A stretch of DNA of 64,000 nucleotides from Burkholderia sp. (lineage in GTDB: Bacteria; Pseudomonadota; Gammaproteobacteria; Burkholderiales; Burkholderiaceae), in assembly GCA_031253835.1 (NCBI GenBank), contig JAIRVP010000065.1, positions 1-64,000 on the forward strand, given 5' to 3'. How positions within the stretch are numbered: position 1 is the first letter of the stretch; each line of letters begins with the position of its first letter. Both the position numbers and the translations under genes were made by a program. The notes under the pieces are model-generated. The model saw only the letters and a program-made list of their open reading frames with translations. It had not been told where the DNA came from and did no database searches. Below are positions 34,092-43,165 of the stretch, piece by piece.

Positions 34092-34628
34092 ATGAACACC
34101 ACGCCTCCCGCCCGCCGCAGTGCCGGCCCCGTCCGCTACATCGTCGCGGCCGCCGTTGTCGCGGCCATCGCCGTCGCCGGCTTCTTTGCGTTCAACGGCA
34201 AGTCCAGCGTGCCGGACGCGACGTTCACGCTGCTGTCGGGCCAGAAGGTCTCGACGGCCGGCGACCTGAAGGGCAAGGTCTATCTCGTGAACTTCTGGGC
34301 GACGAGCTGCGCGACCTGCATGCAGGAAATGCCGCAGATGGTCGATACCTACAATCGCTTCAAGGGTCAGGGGCTGGAATTCGTCGCGGTCGCGATGAAC
34401 TACGATCCGCCGATGTACGTCGCGAACTACGCGCAGACGCGCCAGCTGCCGTTCAAGGTCGCGCTCGACGACGGCAGCGTCGCGAAGCAGTTCGGCAACG
34501 TGCAGCTCACGCCGACGACCTTCGTCGTCGACAAGGACGGCAAGATCCTGAAGCGCTACGTCGGCGCTCCGCAGTTCGCGGAACTCGACGCGCTGCTCAA
34601 GAAGGCGCTCGACGGCAACGCGGCCTGA
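34092..34628 (+). CDS. TlpA/ResA-type thioredoxin-like protein
   Basis: 178-residue membrane-anchored thiol-disulfide protein. One N-terminal helix (about residues 16-34) is followed by a thioredoxin domain with active site CATC in VNFWATSCATCMQEMPQMV and the cis-Pro loop LTPTTFVVDKDGKI. Such proteins reduce apocytochrome c or copper-site cysteines in the periplasm. The gene stands alone between a divergent lipoprotein gene and convergent dctD, so its partner is not obvious; the oxidase genes at the left end of the window are possible clients. Confidence 0.92.
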   Translation: MNTTPPARRSAGPVRYIVAAAVVAAIAVAGFFAFNGKSSVPDATFTLLSGQKVSTAGDLKGKVYLVNFWATSCATCMQEMPQMVDTYNRFKGQGLEFVAVAMNYDPPMYVANYAQTRQLPFKVALDDGSVAKQFGNVQLTPTTFVVDKDGKILKRYVGAPQFAELDALLKKALDGNAA

Positions 34629-34680
34629 GCGCCGCAAGACCTGGCGCGAAGGGCCGCGCGCAGCGCCCTTCCCGCACCAG

Positions 34681-34726
34681 CGGACCGTACGACCGGGCAA
34701 CCCGGTTCTACGGTCCGTTTGCTTTT
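34681..34726 (+). terminator. Intrinsic terminator of the TlpA-type gene
   Basis: CGGACCGTA (34681-34689) pairs with TACGGTCCG (34709-34717); inner bases pair partly and a T-rich tail (TTTGCTTTT) follows. It abuts the stop codon of convergent dctD. Confidence 0.8.
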
Positions 34727-36081
34727 CAGCGCTCGGCTTCGCCTTTCGCCGACAGCCCGTAGCGCTTCATCTTCTCGTACAGCGTCGCCTTGCCGACGTG
34801 CAGCCGGTCGGCCGTCGCGGCGACCGCGCCGCCCGTCTGGTTCAGCGCCTCGGCGATCACCGCGCGCTCGAACTGCTCGATGCGCTCCTTCAGCGTCTGG
34901 TCGTTGTCGGCATCGTCGCCGCCCGCGCCCGTTTCCTGCGGCATGTCGGCCACGCCGAGCACGAAGCGGTCGGCCGCGTTGAGCAGCTCGCGCACGTTGC
35001 CGGGCCAGTCGCGCTGCATCAGGCTCGCGCGCTGGCGGTCGGTCAGCACCGGCGCGGGCCGCCCGTAGCGCACGGCCGCATCGAGCATGAAGTGCTCGAA
35101 CAGCGGCACGATGTCCTCGCGGCGTTCCGCGAGCGGCGGCAGCGCGATCGTCACGACGTTGAGCCGGTACAGCAGGTCGCGCCGGAACGTGCCGGCCGCG
35201 ACGAGCTCGCTCATGTCGCCCTTCGCGGCCGCGACGACACGGCAGTTCACGCGAATCGGCTGGTTCGAGCCGAGCCGCTCCAGCACGCCGTCCTGCAGCA
35301 CGCGCAGCAGCTTCACCTGCAGCGCGAGCGGCATGCTTTCGATTTCGTCGAGGAACAGCGTGCCGCCGGACGCGTATTCGAGCTTGCCGACGCGCCGCTT
35401 CGCGGCACCCGTGAACGCGCCGGGCTCGTAGCCGAACATTTCCGACTCGAACATCGGCTCGGGCAGCGCGCCGCAGTTCACCGCGATGAACGGCTTGTCG
35501 CGACGCGGCGACAGCTCGTGCAGGCTGCGCGCGATCAATTCCTTGCCGGCGCCCGTGTCGCCGTTGATCAGCACCGACGCATCGGTCGGCGCGACGTTCG
35601 CGATCAGCTTGCGCACCTGCTCGATCGCGGGGCTGCGGCCGATGATGCGCGGCGCGACGACGTTCTGCCCGGCCAGTTCGCGCCGCAGCGCGAGGTTCTC
35701 GAGCACGAGCTCGCGGCGCTCCAGCGCGCGGCGCACCGTCTCGATCAGGCGCTCGGCCGCGAACGGCTTTTCGATGAAGTCGTACGCGCCGTCGCGCATC
35801 GCCTGCACGGCCATCGAGATGTCGCCGTGACCGGTGACGAGGATCACCGGCACGTCGGGCACGCGCTCGCGGCACTGCGCGAGCACGTCGAGCCCGCTCG
35901 CGCCGGGCAGCCGGATGTCGCTGACGATCGCGCCGGCGGTGTCCGCGACGATCGCCTTCTCGGCCGCTTCGGCCGACTCGAAGCCGGCGACGTCGAAGCC
36001 CGCCAGCTGAAGGCTCTGCACGCTCGCCCGGCGAACGAGCGCATCGTCTTCGATATAGATCACTTGCAGCCGGTTGGCCAT
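34726..36081 (-). CDS. dctD: C4-dicarboxylate response regulator DctD (sigma-54 activator)
   Basis: NtrC-family regulator of about 451 residues. A receiver domain (about residues 5-120, phospho-Asp in GAIVSDIRLPG) precedes a sigma-54-interacting AAA+ domain with Walker A GDTGAGKE, the GAFTGA loop in FGYEPGAFTGAAKRR and Walker B GGTLFLDEIES. The C-terminal Fis-type helix-turn-helix is TGGAVAATADRLHVGKATLY. The ATG at 36081 is used; a GTG at 36090 is the alternative and neither has ideal spacing to AGGAG. It is the last gene of dctA-dctB-dctD and should act at the sigma-54 promoter found upstream of dctA. Confidence 0.93.
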   Translation of the reverse strand: MANRLQVIYIEDDALVRRASVQSLQLAGFDVAGFESAEAAEKAIVADTAGAIVSDIRLPGASGLDVLAQCRERVPDVPVILVTGHGDISMAVQAMRDGAYDFIEKPFAAERLIETVRRALERRELVLENLALRRELAGQNVVAPRIIGRSPAIEQVRKLIANVAPTDASVLINGDTGAGKELIARSLHELSPRRDKPFIAVNCGALPEPMFESEMFGYEPGAFTGAAKRRVGKLEYASGGTLFLDEIESMPLALQVKLLRVLQDGVLERLGSNQPIRVNCRVVAAAKGDMSELVAAGTFRRDLLYRLNVVTIALPPLAERREDIVPLFEHFMLDAAVRYGRPAPVLTDRQRASLMQRDWPGNVRELLNAADRFVLGVADMPQETGAGGDDADNDQTLKERIEQFERAVIAEALNQTGGAVAATADRLHVGKATLYEKMKRYGLSAKGEAER

Positions 36082-36169
36082 CGTACTCACTTGCTCCTGA
36101 CAGGCCGCGCGGCTGGGTCGCGCGCGGCTGCGTTGATGCCGGTCGGCGCCGACCGGGCCTGCGGCGGGT

Positions 36170-38179
36170 CTAGTGCGAACCCGCCGGCTCGGACACGGAG
36201 TCCGGATGATGCGTGCGCGCGCGCCGCAGCGTCAAGACGAACAGCGCACCGCCCGACGGTGCATTGCGCGCGGTCAGCGCGCCGCCCGCGTCGCTCGCGA
36301 TCGACGACGAGATCGCGAGGCCGAGCCCGAGCCCGCGCCCCATCTCCTTCGTCGTGAAGAACGGCTCGAACAGGCGCGGCAGCAGGTCGGGCGCAATGCC
36401 GGAACCGTTGTCGCGCACCTCGACCGCGAGCGTCGCGGCCGACACCGCGATCGTCACTTCGATCGCCGGCGCCGCGACGCCGGCCACCGCGTCGAGCGCG
36501 TTGCCGAGCAGGTTGATCAGCACCTGTTCGAGGCGCAGATCCTCGCAACGCGCGACCAGCGCCGGATAGTCGCGCGCGAGGTCGAGCGGTTCGTCCTGCG
36601 CAGGCGACACGGTCGCGTCCTGCAGCGTCAGCGTGAGCGCGACGCCGCCCAGGCGCTCGCCCAGCAACGACAGCACGCTGCGCAGTGCGCGCACGACGAG
36701 CGCCTGCTCGTTGCGCGGCTTCGCGCGGCCGACGAACAGCTTCAGCTGGTTCGTGATCTTGCCCATCCGCTCGGTAAGCGCCGCGATCGCCTCGAGGGTC
36801 TCGCGCGCGGCCGTCTGCTCGCCGCGGTCGAGCAACACGCGCGTGTTGTCCGAGAAGCTGCGCAGCGCCGCGAGCGGCTGGTTCAGTTCGTGCGTGATGC
36901 CGGCCGCCATCTGGCCGAGCGCGGCGAGCTTGCTCGCCTGGATCAGTTCGTCGTGCGCGGCGCGCAGCTCCTGCTCCGCGCGGATCCGGTCCCCGACTTC
37001 CTTCTGCAGCTGCTCGTTCGCTTCCGACAAATCGGCCGTGCGCTCCTCGACGCGCCGGTTCAGCTCCGCGTACGCCTGCTGCAGCAGCGCGCGGCCGCGG
37101 ATCATTTCGCGCACGCGCGCGCGGCGCATCCGCCAGTAGAACGCGAGCAGCGCGACCGACACGAAGCCGAAGCCCGTGACGATCGTCGCGTTGCGCGCGT
37201 CGGTGTCGACGGGCGCGATCGGCGCGAGCGTGACGAGCAGCCAGTCGGGCTCGCCGATCCGGCGCTTGCTGGCGAGGAAGCGCGGCGCGCGCCGGCCGGG
37301 GCCGAGGCGCACGATCTCCGCATCGGCGCCGAGCGTCTGCTCGATGCGCAGCGGCAGCGGCGTGACCGGTTGCTGCGCGTACTGGCGCGTCTCGTAGATC
37401 GACGCGGCAACGGGGCCCGTGAGCGGGCGCAGCGTGTGGTACTTCCACGCAGGCACCGACGACAGGAACACGACGCCGTGATCGTCGGCGACGACGAGCG
37501 GCTCGGACGCATCGGCGCCCTGGAACCATTCGAGGTTGAGCTTCACGACGACGACGCCCGCGATCTTGCCGTCGCGCCACACGGGCTGCGAGATGTAGTA
37601 GCCGGGGTCGCGCGAGATCGTGCCGATCCCGAAGAAGCGGCCGACCTGGCCGTTCATTGCGTTGACGAAATACGGGCGGAAGCGGTATTCGATCCCGACG
37701 AAGCTGTCGGGCGCGCGCCAGTTGCTGGCGGCGACGCACAGGCCGTCCGCGCCGATCACGTAGGTGACGGTCGCGTGTGCGTGTTCGTTGAGATCTTCGA
37801 GATAGCGGTTGACGCGCGCGGTGTAGTCGCCGCGCTTCGGCTCGGCGAGCAGATCCTGCACGTACGGATGGCTGCCGAGCAGATAAGGCAGCGATTCGTA
37901 GCGGTCGAGCGTGCTCTTGAGCGCGTTGGTGGTGCGGTCGACGCGCACCGCGGCGTTGCGCTGCAGCTCGGCGACGCCGCGCCGCCAGGTGATCGTCCAC
38001 GTCAGCGCGCACGCCGCGACGAGCGCGGCGGCAAGCACGACGAGGATGAGCAGGCGGCGCGTCACGGTCGAGGCTTCCTGGCGATGCGGATCGCCTATTG
38101 TGTCATAGGCCTCCGCATCTACGCGCCGATCGCCGCGTGCCGCGCCGCCGGCGGACGGTGCCGCCGCCTGCTCCTTCAT
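36170..38179 (-). CDS. dctB: C4-dicarboxylate sensor histidine kinase DctB
   Basis: 669-residue sensor kinase. Two membrane helices (about residues 42-64 and 330-350) flank a periplasmic double-Cache domain that in DctB proteins binds C4-dicarboxylates. A coiled coil (about 360-420) leads to the HisKA domain with phospho-His in GITHELNQPLAALRSF, and the ATPase domain shows N-box INLLGNALDA, DNGSGI and the GRGLGLGLAIS loop. It phosphorylates DctD. The ATG at 38179 lies 4 bp after the dctA stop; a GTG near 38066 is another possible start. Transcription with dctA is expected. Confidence 0.92.
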   Translation of the reverse strand: MKEQAAAPSAGGAARGDRRVDAEAYDTIGDPHRQEASTVTRRLLILVVLAAALVAACALTWTITWRRGVAELQRNAAVRVDRTTNALKSTLDRYESLPYLLGSHPYVQDLLAEPKRGDYTARVNRYLEDLNEHAHATVTYVIGADGLCVAASNWRAPDSFVGIEYRFRPYFVNAMNGQVGRFFGIGTISRDPGYYISQPVWRDGKIAGVVVVKLNLEWFQGADASEPLVVADDHGVVFLSSVPAWKYHTLRPLTGPVAASIYETRQYAQQPVTPLPLRIEQTLGADAEIVRLGPGRRAPRFLASKRRIGEPDWLLVTLAPIAPVDTDARNATIVTGFGFVSVALLAFYWRMRRARVREMIRGRALLQQAYAELNRRVEERTADLSEANEQLQKEVGDRIRAEQELRAAHDELIQASKLAALGQMAAGITHELNQPLAALRSFSDNTRVLLDRGEQTAARETLEAIAALTERMGKITNQLKLFVGRAKPRNEQALVVRALRSVLSLLGERLGGVALTLTLQDATVSPAQDEPLDLARDYPALVARCEDLRLEQVLINLLGNALDAVAGVAAPAIEVTIAVSAATLAVEVRDNGSGIAPDLLPRLFEPFFTTKEMGRGLGLGLAISSSIASDAGGALTARNAPSGGALFVLTLRRARTHHPDSVSEPAGSH

Positions 38180-38183
38180 GACG

Positions 38184-39473
38184 TCAGACGCCGGCCGTCT
38201 CGGTCGGCGTGACTTCGCCGCCGCCGTTCAGCGCCTGGCGCAGCTTGTTGCGGTCGAGCTCCTTCTCCCATGCCGACACGACGACCGTCGCGACGCCGTT
38301 GCCGACGATGTTGGTCAGCGCGCGGCATTCGCTCATGAAGCGGTCGATGCCGAGGATCAGCACCATGCCCGACAGCGGGATCGTCGGCACGACGGCCAGC
38401 GTCGCGGCGAGCGTGATGAAGCCCGCGCCCGTCACGCCGCTCGCGCCCTTCGACGTCAGCATCGCGACGGCCAGCAGCGTGAGCTGCTGCATCCACGTCA
38501 GTTCGATGTTGGTCGCCTGCGCGATGAACAGCACGGCCATCGTCATGTAGATGTTGGTGCCGTCGAGGTTGAACGAATAGCCGGTCGGCACGACGAGGCC
38601 GACGACCGAGCGCGAGCAGCCTGCCTTCTCGAGCTTTTCCATCAGCTGCGGCAACGCGGCTTCCGACGAGCTCGTACCGAGCACGATCAGCAGCTCTTCC
38701 TTGATGTAGGACACGAAGCGGATGATCGAGAAGCCCGTGACGCGCGCGATCGTGCCGAGCACGACGAGCACGAACACGACCGACGTCAGGTAGAACGTGC
38801 CGATCAGCTTGAGCAGCGGCACCAGCGAGCCGACGCCGTACTTGCCGATCGTGAACGCCATCGCGCCGAACGCGCCGATCGGGGCCAGCTTCGTGACGAT
38901 GTGCACGATGCCGAACAGCACGCGCGTGAGCCCGTCGATGAAGTCGGTGACGACGCGGCCGCGCTCGCCGAGGTGCGCGAGCACGCTGCCGAACAGCAGC
39001 GCGATCAGCAGGATCTGCAGGATTTCACCCTGCGCGAACGCATCGACCATCGTGTTCGGGATGATGTGCATCAGGAAGTCGACCGTCGACTGCCCGTGCG
39101 CCTTCGCCGCGTACGACGCGACGGCCTTGCCGTCGAGCGTCGCCGGATCGATGTTGAAGCCGACGCCCGGACGCAGGATGTGCGTGGCCGCGAGGCCCAG
39201 CAGCAGCGCGAAGGTCGACACGATCTCGAAGTACAGCAGCGCCTTGCCGCCGACGCGGCCCACCTTCTTCATGTCCTCCATGCCGGCGATGCCGGTGACG
39301 ACCGTACAGAAGATGATCGGACCGATCACCATCTTGATCAGCTTGATGAAGCCGTCGCCGAGCGGCTTCATGTCGGTGGCGAGCGCCGGGTAGAAGTGGC
39401 CGAGGATCACGCCGACGATGATGGCGAAGATCACTTGCACATAGAGCACTTTGTAGAAGGGTTTCTTCTTCAC
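38184..39473 (-). CDS. dctA: C4-dicarboxylate/proton symporter DctA
   Basis: 429-residue transporter of the DAACS family importing succinate, fumarate and malate. It begins at a GTG (39473) giving MKKKPFYKVLYVQVIFAIIV. Family signatures include FIKLIKMVIGPIIFCTVVTG, the serine-rich re-entrant loop LIVLGTSSSEAALPQL and the transport site PTGYSFNLDGTNIYMTMAVL. A longer frame to 39686 is excluded, since the predicted sigma-54 start site lies inside it. It heads dctA-dctB-dctD. Confidence 0.97.
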   Translation of the reverse strand: MKKKPFYKVLYVQVIFAIIVGVILGHFYPALATDMKPLGDGFIKLIKMVIGPIIFCTVVTGIAGMEDMKKVGRVGGKALLYFEIVSTFALLLGLAATHILRPGVGFNIDPATLDGKAVASYAAKAHGQSTVDFLMHIIPNTMVDAFAQGEILQILLIALLFGSVLAHLGERGRVVTDFIDGLTRVLFGIVHIVTKLAPIGAFGAMAFTIGKYGVGSLVPLLKLIGTFYLTSVVFVLVVLGTIARVTGFSIIRFVSYIKEELLIVLGTSSSEAALPQLMEKLEKAGCSRSVVGLVVPTGYSFNLDGTNIYMTMAVLFIAQATNIELTWMQQLTLLAVAMLTSKGASGVTGAGFITLAATLAVVPTIPLSGMVLILGIDRFMSECRALTNIVGNGVATVVVSAWEKELDRNKLRQALNGGGEVTPTETAGV

Positions 39474-39681
39474 GATGGTTCCTGCTGAAGTAGATGAGCC
39501 GGTGGAAACGGCGTCACGCGCGCAGGCGAATGTCACAGGGGAGATCCATTCGCCCGCGCGGCTGCCGTGCCGCAACAAGCGATGCCTCAGGACATCCGGA
39601 GGGGAAGGAAGGCATTGGTCATCGATTGTCTCCTTGCTTGCTGTAGTAGTTCGGCCGGGGGGATGGCCGTGCGTTTTATAT

Positions 39682-39697
39682 CGCAAGGTCGATGCCA
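39682..39697 (-). promoter_or_regulatory. Predicted sigma-54 (RpoN) promoter of dctA
   Basis: TGGCATCGACCTTGCG on the minus strand matches the sigma-54 consensus TGGCAC-N5-TTGC, with the diagnostic GG (-24) and GC (-12) exactly 10 bp apart. Transcription would begin near 39671, giving a leader of about 200 nt before the GTG of dctA. The co-encoded DctD is an RpoN-dependent activator, which supports the call. Confidence 0.82.
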
Positions 39698-39756
39698 GCT
39701 TTCAGAAACCCCTCAAACCGTTGTTTTCATTGTATTTCCCATAATGCGGCAGGCAA

Positions 39757-39811
39757 GGAAATCCGGGATTCCGGATTTCCGGAAAATATCCGTCCGGCGA
39801 TCCGGACGGAT
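39757..39811. promoter_or_regulatory. Two phased perfect palindromes, candidate DctD upstream activating sites
   Basis: GGAAATCCGG-GATT-CCGGATTTCC (39757-39780) and ATCCGTCCGG-CGAT-CCGGACGGAT (39788-39811) are both perfect 10-bp inverted repeats with 4-nt spacers, sharing the core TCCGG-N4-CCGGA. Their centres are 31 bp apart, close to three helical turns, and lie about 98 and 129 bp upstream of the predicted dctA start site, where enhancer sites for RpoN activators usually are. The second could instead act as a weak terminator for actP (followed by ATTTT on the minus strand). Confidence 0.6.
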
Positions 39812-39831
39812 TCGCACATTCGTCAGACGAA

Positions 39832-41517
39832 TCAGTGCCGCACGGCGCGGCCGGCCAGCACGCCCGTCTGCGCGTAGAACTCCTGCTGCTCGAACGCAGC
39901 GCGCTCGCGCCGGGCACGCTCGCCGCGATCCGCGAGCGAGCCGACGACGATCCCGATGAACGCGAGCGGCACCGACACGAGCGCCGGGTTGTCGAGGAAC
40001 ACCGGGGCGTGCGCGTGGTGCAGCACGTCGACCCACACCGACTTCGACAGCACCGTGAGCACGACCGCCGACGCGAGGCCGAGGCCGCCGCCGAGCACCG
40101 CGCCGCGGGTCGTCATCCCGCGCCAGAAGATCGACATCGCGAGCACCGGGAAATTCGCGCTCGCGGCCACCGCCGCGACGAGCCCGACCATGAACGCGAC
40201 GTTCACGTGCTCGAACAGGATGGACAGCCCGATCGCGATGGCCGACAGCACGATCGTCGCCGCGCGCGAGATGCGCATCTCGAGGCGCTCGTCGGGCTTG
40301 CCGCGCGCCCACATCTGCGCATACAGGTCGTGCGAGATCGTCGTCGCGCCGGCGAGCGTCAGGCCCGCGACCACCGCGAGGATCGTCGCGAACGTGACGG
40401 CCGCGATGAACCCGTAGAACCAGTTCCCGCCGACCGCCTGCGCGAGCTTCACCGCGACCATGTTCGAGCCGCCGAGCAGGTCGTGCGTCAGGTTGAACGT
40501 GCCGTTCGCGCCGAGCCGGAAGAATTCCGGATGCTGCGCGAGCAGCACGATCGCCGAGAAGCCGATCACGAAGGTCAGCAGGTAGAAGTAGCCGATGAAG
40601 CCGGTCGCGTAGAGCACCGACTTGCGCGCCTCCCTCGCGTTCGGCACCGTGAAGAAGCGCATCAGGATGTGCGGGAAGCCGGCCGTGCCGAACATCAGCG
40701 CGATGCCGAGCGACAGCGCGTTGGCCGGATCGCGGATCAGCTTGCCGGGCCCCATGATCGACAGCGCGCCCGGGTGCACGGCCACCGCGCGGCGGAACAT
40801 CTCGTCGACGCTGAAGCCGAATTCGCCGAGCGCGAGCAACGCGAGCAGCGTCGCGCCGCACAGCAGCAGCACGGCCTTGATCACCTGCACCCAGGTCGTC
40901 GCGGTCATCCCGCCGAAGAACACGTAGACGACCATCAGCACGCCGACGATCAGCTCGGCCGTGCCGTACGACAGCCCGAACAGCAGCTGGATCAGCTTGC
41001 CCGCGCCGACCATCTGCACGACGAGGTACAGCACGACGATCGTCAGCGCGTTCGCGGACGTCAGCAGCCGGATCGGCCGCTGCGCGAAGCGGTACGCGAC
41101 GACGTCGACGAACGTGAACTTGCCGAGGTTGCGCAGCGGCTCGGCGATCAGGAACATCACGAACGGCCAGCCGACCAGGAAGCCGATCGAGTAGATCAGC
41201 CCGTCGAAGCCGAACATGAACACCATGCCGGACAGCCCGAGGAACGACGCGGCCGACATGTAGTCGCCCGCGATCGCGAGCCCGTTCTGCAGCCCGGTGA
41301 TGCCGCCGCCGGCCGTGTAGAAGTCGCGTGTCGAGCGCGTGCGCCGCGCGGCCCAGCGCGTGAGCGCGAGCGTCGCGAACACGAACGCGAAGAACATCCC
41401 GATCGCGACCGGGTTCAGTTCGACCTTGTCGGGCATCGGGCCCGCGACGGATACCGCGTGAGCGGCGGAGGAGACGAGAACAGCCAGCGCGCCGAGCGCG
41501 ATCGAGGTGCGTCGCAT
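39832..41517 (-). CDS. actP: Cation/acetate symporter ActP
   Basis: 561-residue sodium/solute symporter (SSS family) that imports acetate and similar short monocarboxylates. A cleavable signal peptide (about residues 1-22) precedes 13 predicted helices. Conserved segments include DFYTAGGGITGLQNGLAIAG, MSAASFLGLSGMVF, MFGTAGFPHILMRFFTVPN and VAGLTLAGATTISHDLYAQ. ATG at 41517 begins MRRTSIALGA; the frame upstream overlaps the DUF485 gene and is dropped. It follows that gene by 11 bp, the usual yjcH-actP pair. Confidence 0.95.
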   Translation of the reverse strand: MRRTSIALGALAVLVSSAAHAVSVAGPMPDKVELNPVAIGMFFAFVFATLALTRWAARRTRSTRDFYTAGGGITGLQNGLAIAGDYMSAASFLGLSGMVFMFGFDGLIYSIGFLVGWPFVMFLIAEPLRNLGKFTFVDVVAYRFAQRPIRLLTSANALTIVVLYLVVQMVGAGKLIQLLFGLSYGTAELIVGVLMVVYVFFGGMTATTWVQVIKAVLLLCGATLLALLALGEFGFSVDEMFRRAVAVHPGALSIMGPGKLIRDPANALSLGIALMFGTAGFPHILMRFFTVPNAREARKSVLYATGFIGYFYLLTFVIGFSAIVLLAQHPEFFRLGANGTFNLTHDLLGGSNMVAVKLAQAVGGNWFYGFIAAVTFATILAVVAGLTLAGATTISHDLYAQMWARGKPDERLEMRISRAATIVLSAIAIGLSILFEHVNVAFMVGLVAAVAASANFPVLAMSIFWRGMTTRGAVLGGGLGLASAVVLTVLSKSVWVDVLHHAHAPVFLDNPALVSVPLAFIGIVVGSLADRGERARRERAAFEQQEFYAQTGVLAGRAVRH

Positions 41518-41528
41518 GTCGGCCTCCG

Positions 41529-41834
41529 TCACGAACGCTGCAGGATCGCGTCGACGCGGCGGTCGAACGCACGGTTCGCGCGCAGCACGTAGCACGCGGT
41601 CAGCCCGATCGCGACCAGGATGATCGCGACGCCCACGGCGATCCCGACCGTCGTCGTCGCGCCGCGGTACAGCGGCGCCGCGAGCACGTGCGGCGCGAGT
41701 GCGACGAGCAGGATGAAGCCGTAGTACGTGGCGATCATCAGTGCCGTGAGCGTGAAGCTGAAGCGGCGCCGTGCACGCACGAGCTGCTGGTAGTCACGGC
41801 GCGCCGTGACCGATTCGATGACGGAAAGCTCCAT
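41529..41834 (-). CDS. DUF485 inner membrane protein (YjcH-like)
   Basis: 101-residue protein with two membrane helices (about residues 27-50 and 62-86) and the family signature FSFTLTALMIATYYGFILLV. Members of DUF485 almost always precede actP and are thought to help the symporter. It begins at ATG 41834 with GAGGAGAC-like bases upstream and is co-transcribed with actP. Confidence 0.93.
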   Translation of the reverse strand: MELSVIESVTARRDYQQLVRARRRFSFTLTALMIATYYGFILLVALAPHVLAAPLYRGATTTVGIAVGVAIILVAIGLTACYVLRANRAFDRRVDAILQRS

Positions 41835-41930
41835 GTTGTCTCCTGTCTCCTCTCGTCGTCGCGAGGAAGTGTCTTGTGGATGGTCGGCGCGTGATCCGAA
41901 CCCGCCCGCGCCGTGGCGGAAAAACCTGCG

Positions 41931-43136
41931 TTACACGATGCGATCCGCACGCAGCCGTGCGACTTCGTCGGCCGACATCCCGAGCCAGCCTCCGAGCACC
42001 GCCTCCGTATCGGCCCCGAGCACCGGCGGCGCACCGCGCACCGGCAGCCGTGCGCCGTCGAAGCGGTACGGCGGCGCCAGCACGTCGACACCGCCCGCGA
42101 CCGGATGCGGCTGCCGCGTGACGAGCCCTGCGCTCGTCGCTCGTTCGGACGTCAGCGCTTCGTGCAGCCCGAGCACTTCGCCGCACGGAATGCCCGCGTC
42201 GGCGAGCGCGGTGAGCAGCGTCGCGCGCGACCGGCGCGCAAGTTCGCGACGAATCTCGGGCAGCAGGTCCGCGCGGTTTTCCGAGCGGCCGAGGTTGGTC
42301 TTGTAGCGTTCGTCCGCGGCGAGGTCGGGCCGCTCGAGCGCATCGCAGAAGCGCGCGAACTGCGTGTTGTTGCCGACCGTGATCACGAGCGGGCCGTCGG
42401 CCGCGTCGAACACGCCGTACGGCACGATCGACGGATGCGCGTTGCCGTAGCGCGGCGGATCCTCGCCCATCAGCAGTGCATCGAGCCCGTAGTACGCGGT
42501 AATCATCAGCCCGCAGTCGAACAGCGCCATCTCGATGCGGCGCCCGCGCCCGGTCGCATGGCGTTCGTACAGCGCGGCGAGGATCGCCTGCGCCGAGTAC
42601 ATGCCGGTGAACAGGTCGACCGCCGCAACGCCGAACTTCAGCGGCGGCTGGCCGGCCTCGCCGTTCAGCGCCATCAGGCCGGCCTCACCCTGCACGACGA
42701 GGTCATAGCCGGGCCGTGCGGCTTCGGCGCCCGACCGGTCATAGCCTGAGATCGCGCAGTGCACGAGGCGCGGATTGAGTTCGGCCAGCGCGTCATAGCC
42801 GAGGCCGAGCTTCTCCGCGCCGCCGAACTTGAAGTTGTGGATCACCACGTCGGCCTGAGCGGCCAGTTCGCGCGCGATGCGCTGCCCGGCCTCCGTCTGC
42901 AGGTCGACGCAGATCGACCGCTTGCTGCGGTTCACGCTGTTGAAATACGTGGTTTCGGTATCACCGATCCGCAGCCCCCAGTCGCGCGTATCGTCGCCGC
43001 GCGCCGGATGCTCGACCTTGATCACTTCCGCGCCGAAATCGGCGAGCACCATCGCGCACCACGGGCCTGCCAGCACGCGCGAGAAATCGAGCACCTTCAC
43101 GCCGGCCAGCGGCAATGCGCGCGGTTCGTTCGTCAT
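41931..43136 (-). CDS. CaiB/BaiF family (type III) CoA transferase
   Basis: 401-residue formyl-CoA transferase-like enzyme that moves CoA between acids. It starts MTNEPRALPLAGVKVLDFSR, the typical N-terminus, with RVLAGPWCAMVLADFGAEVI, KRSICVDLQTEAGQRI and the region around the catalytic Asp, RPGYDLVVQGEAGLMALNGE. It is the last gene of an operon with two acyl-CoA dehydrogenases and a multifunctional beta-oxidation enzyme, so it probably activates an acid to its CoA ester for the same pathway. The substrate cannot be read from the sequence. Confidence 0.93.
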   Translation of the reverse strand: MTNEPRALPLAGVKVLDFSRVLAGPWCAMVLADFGAEVIKVEHPARGDDTRDWGLRIGDTETTYFNSVNRSKRSICVDLQTEAGQRIARELAAQADVVIHNFKFGGAEKLGLGYDALAELNPRLVHCAISGYDRSGAEAARPGYDLVVQGEAGLMALNGEAGQPPLKFGVAAVDLFTGMYSAQAILAALYERHATGRGRRIEMALFDCGLMITAYYGLDALLMGEDPPRYGNAHPSIVPYGVFDAADGPLVITVGNNTQFARFCDALERPDLAADERYKTNLGRSENRADLLPEIRRELARRSRATLLTALADAGIPCGEVLGLHEALTSERATSAGLVTRQPHPVAGGVDVLAPPYRFDGARLPVRGAPPVLGADTEAVLGGWLGMSADEVARLRADRIV

Positions 43137-43165
43137 CCTTGTCTCCTCCATTCGCGTGTTCGCCT

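Noticed and set aside
38184..39686. Longer DctA start at 39686
   Set aside because: The predicted sigma-54 transcription start lies near 39671, inside this extension, and the extra residues are not part of the transporter family.
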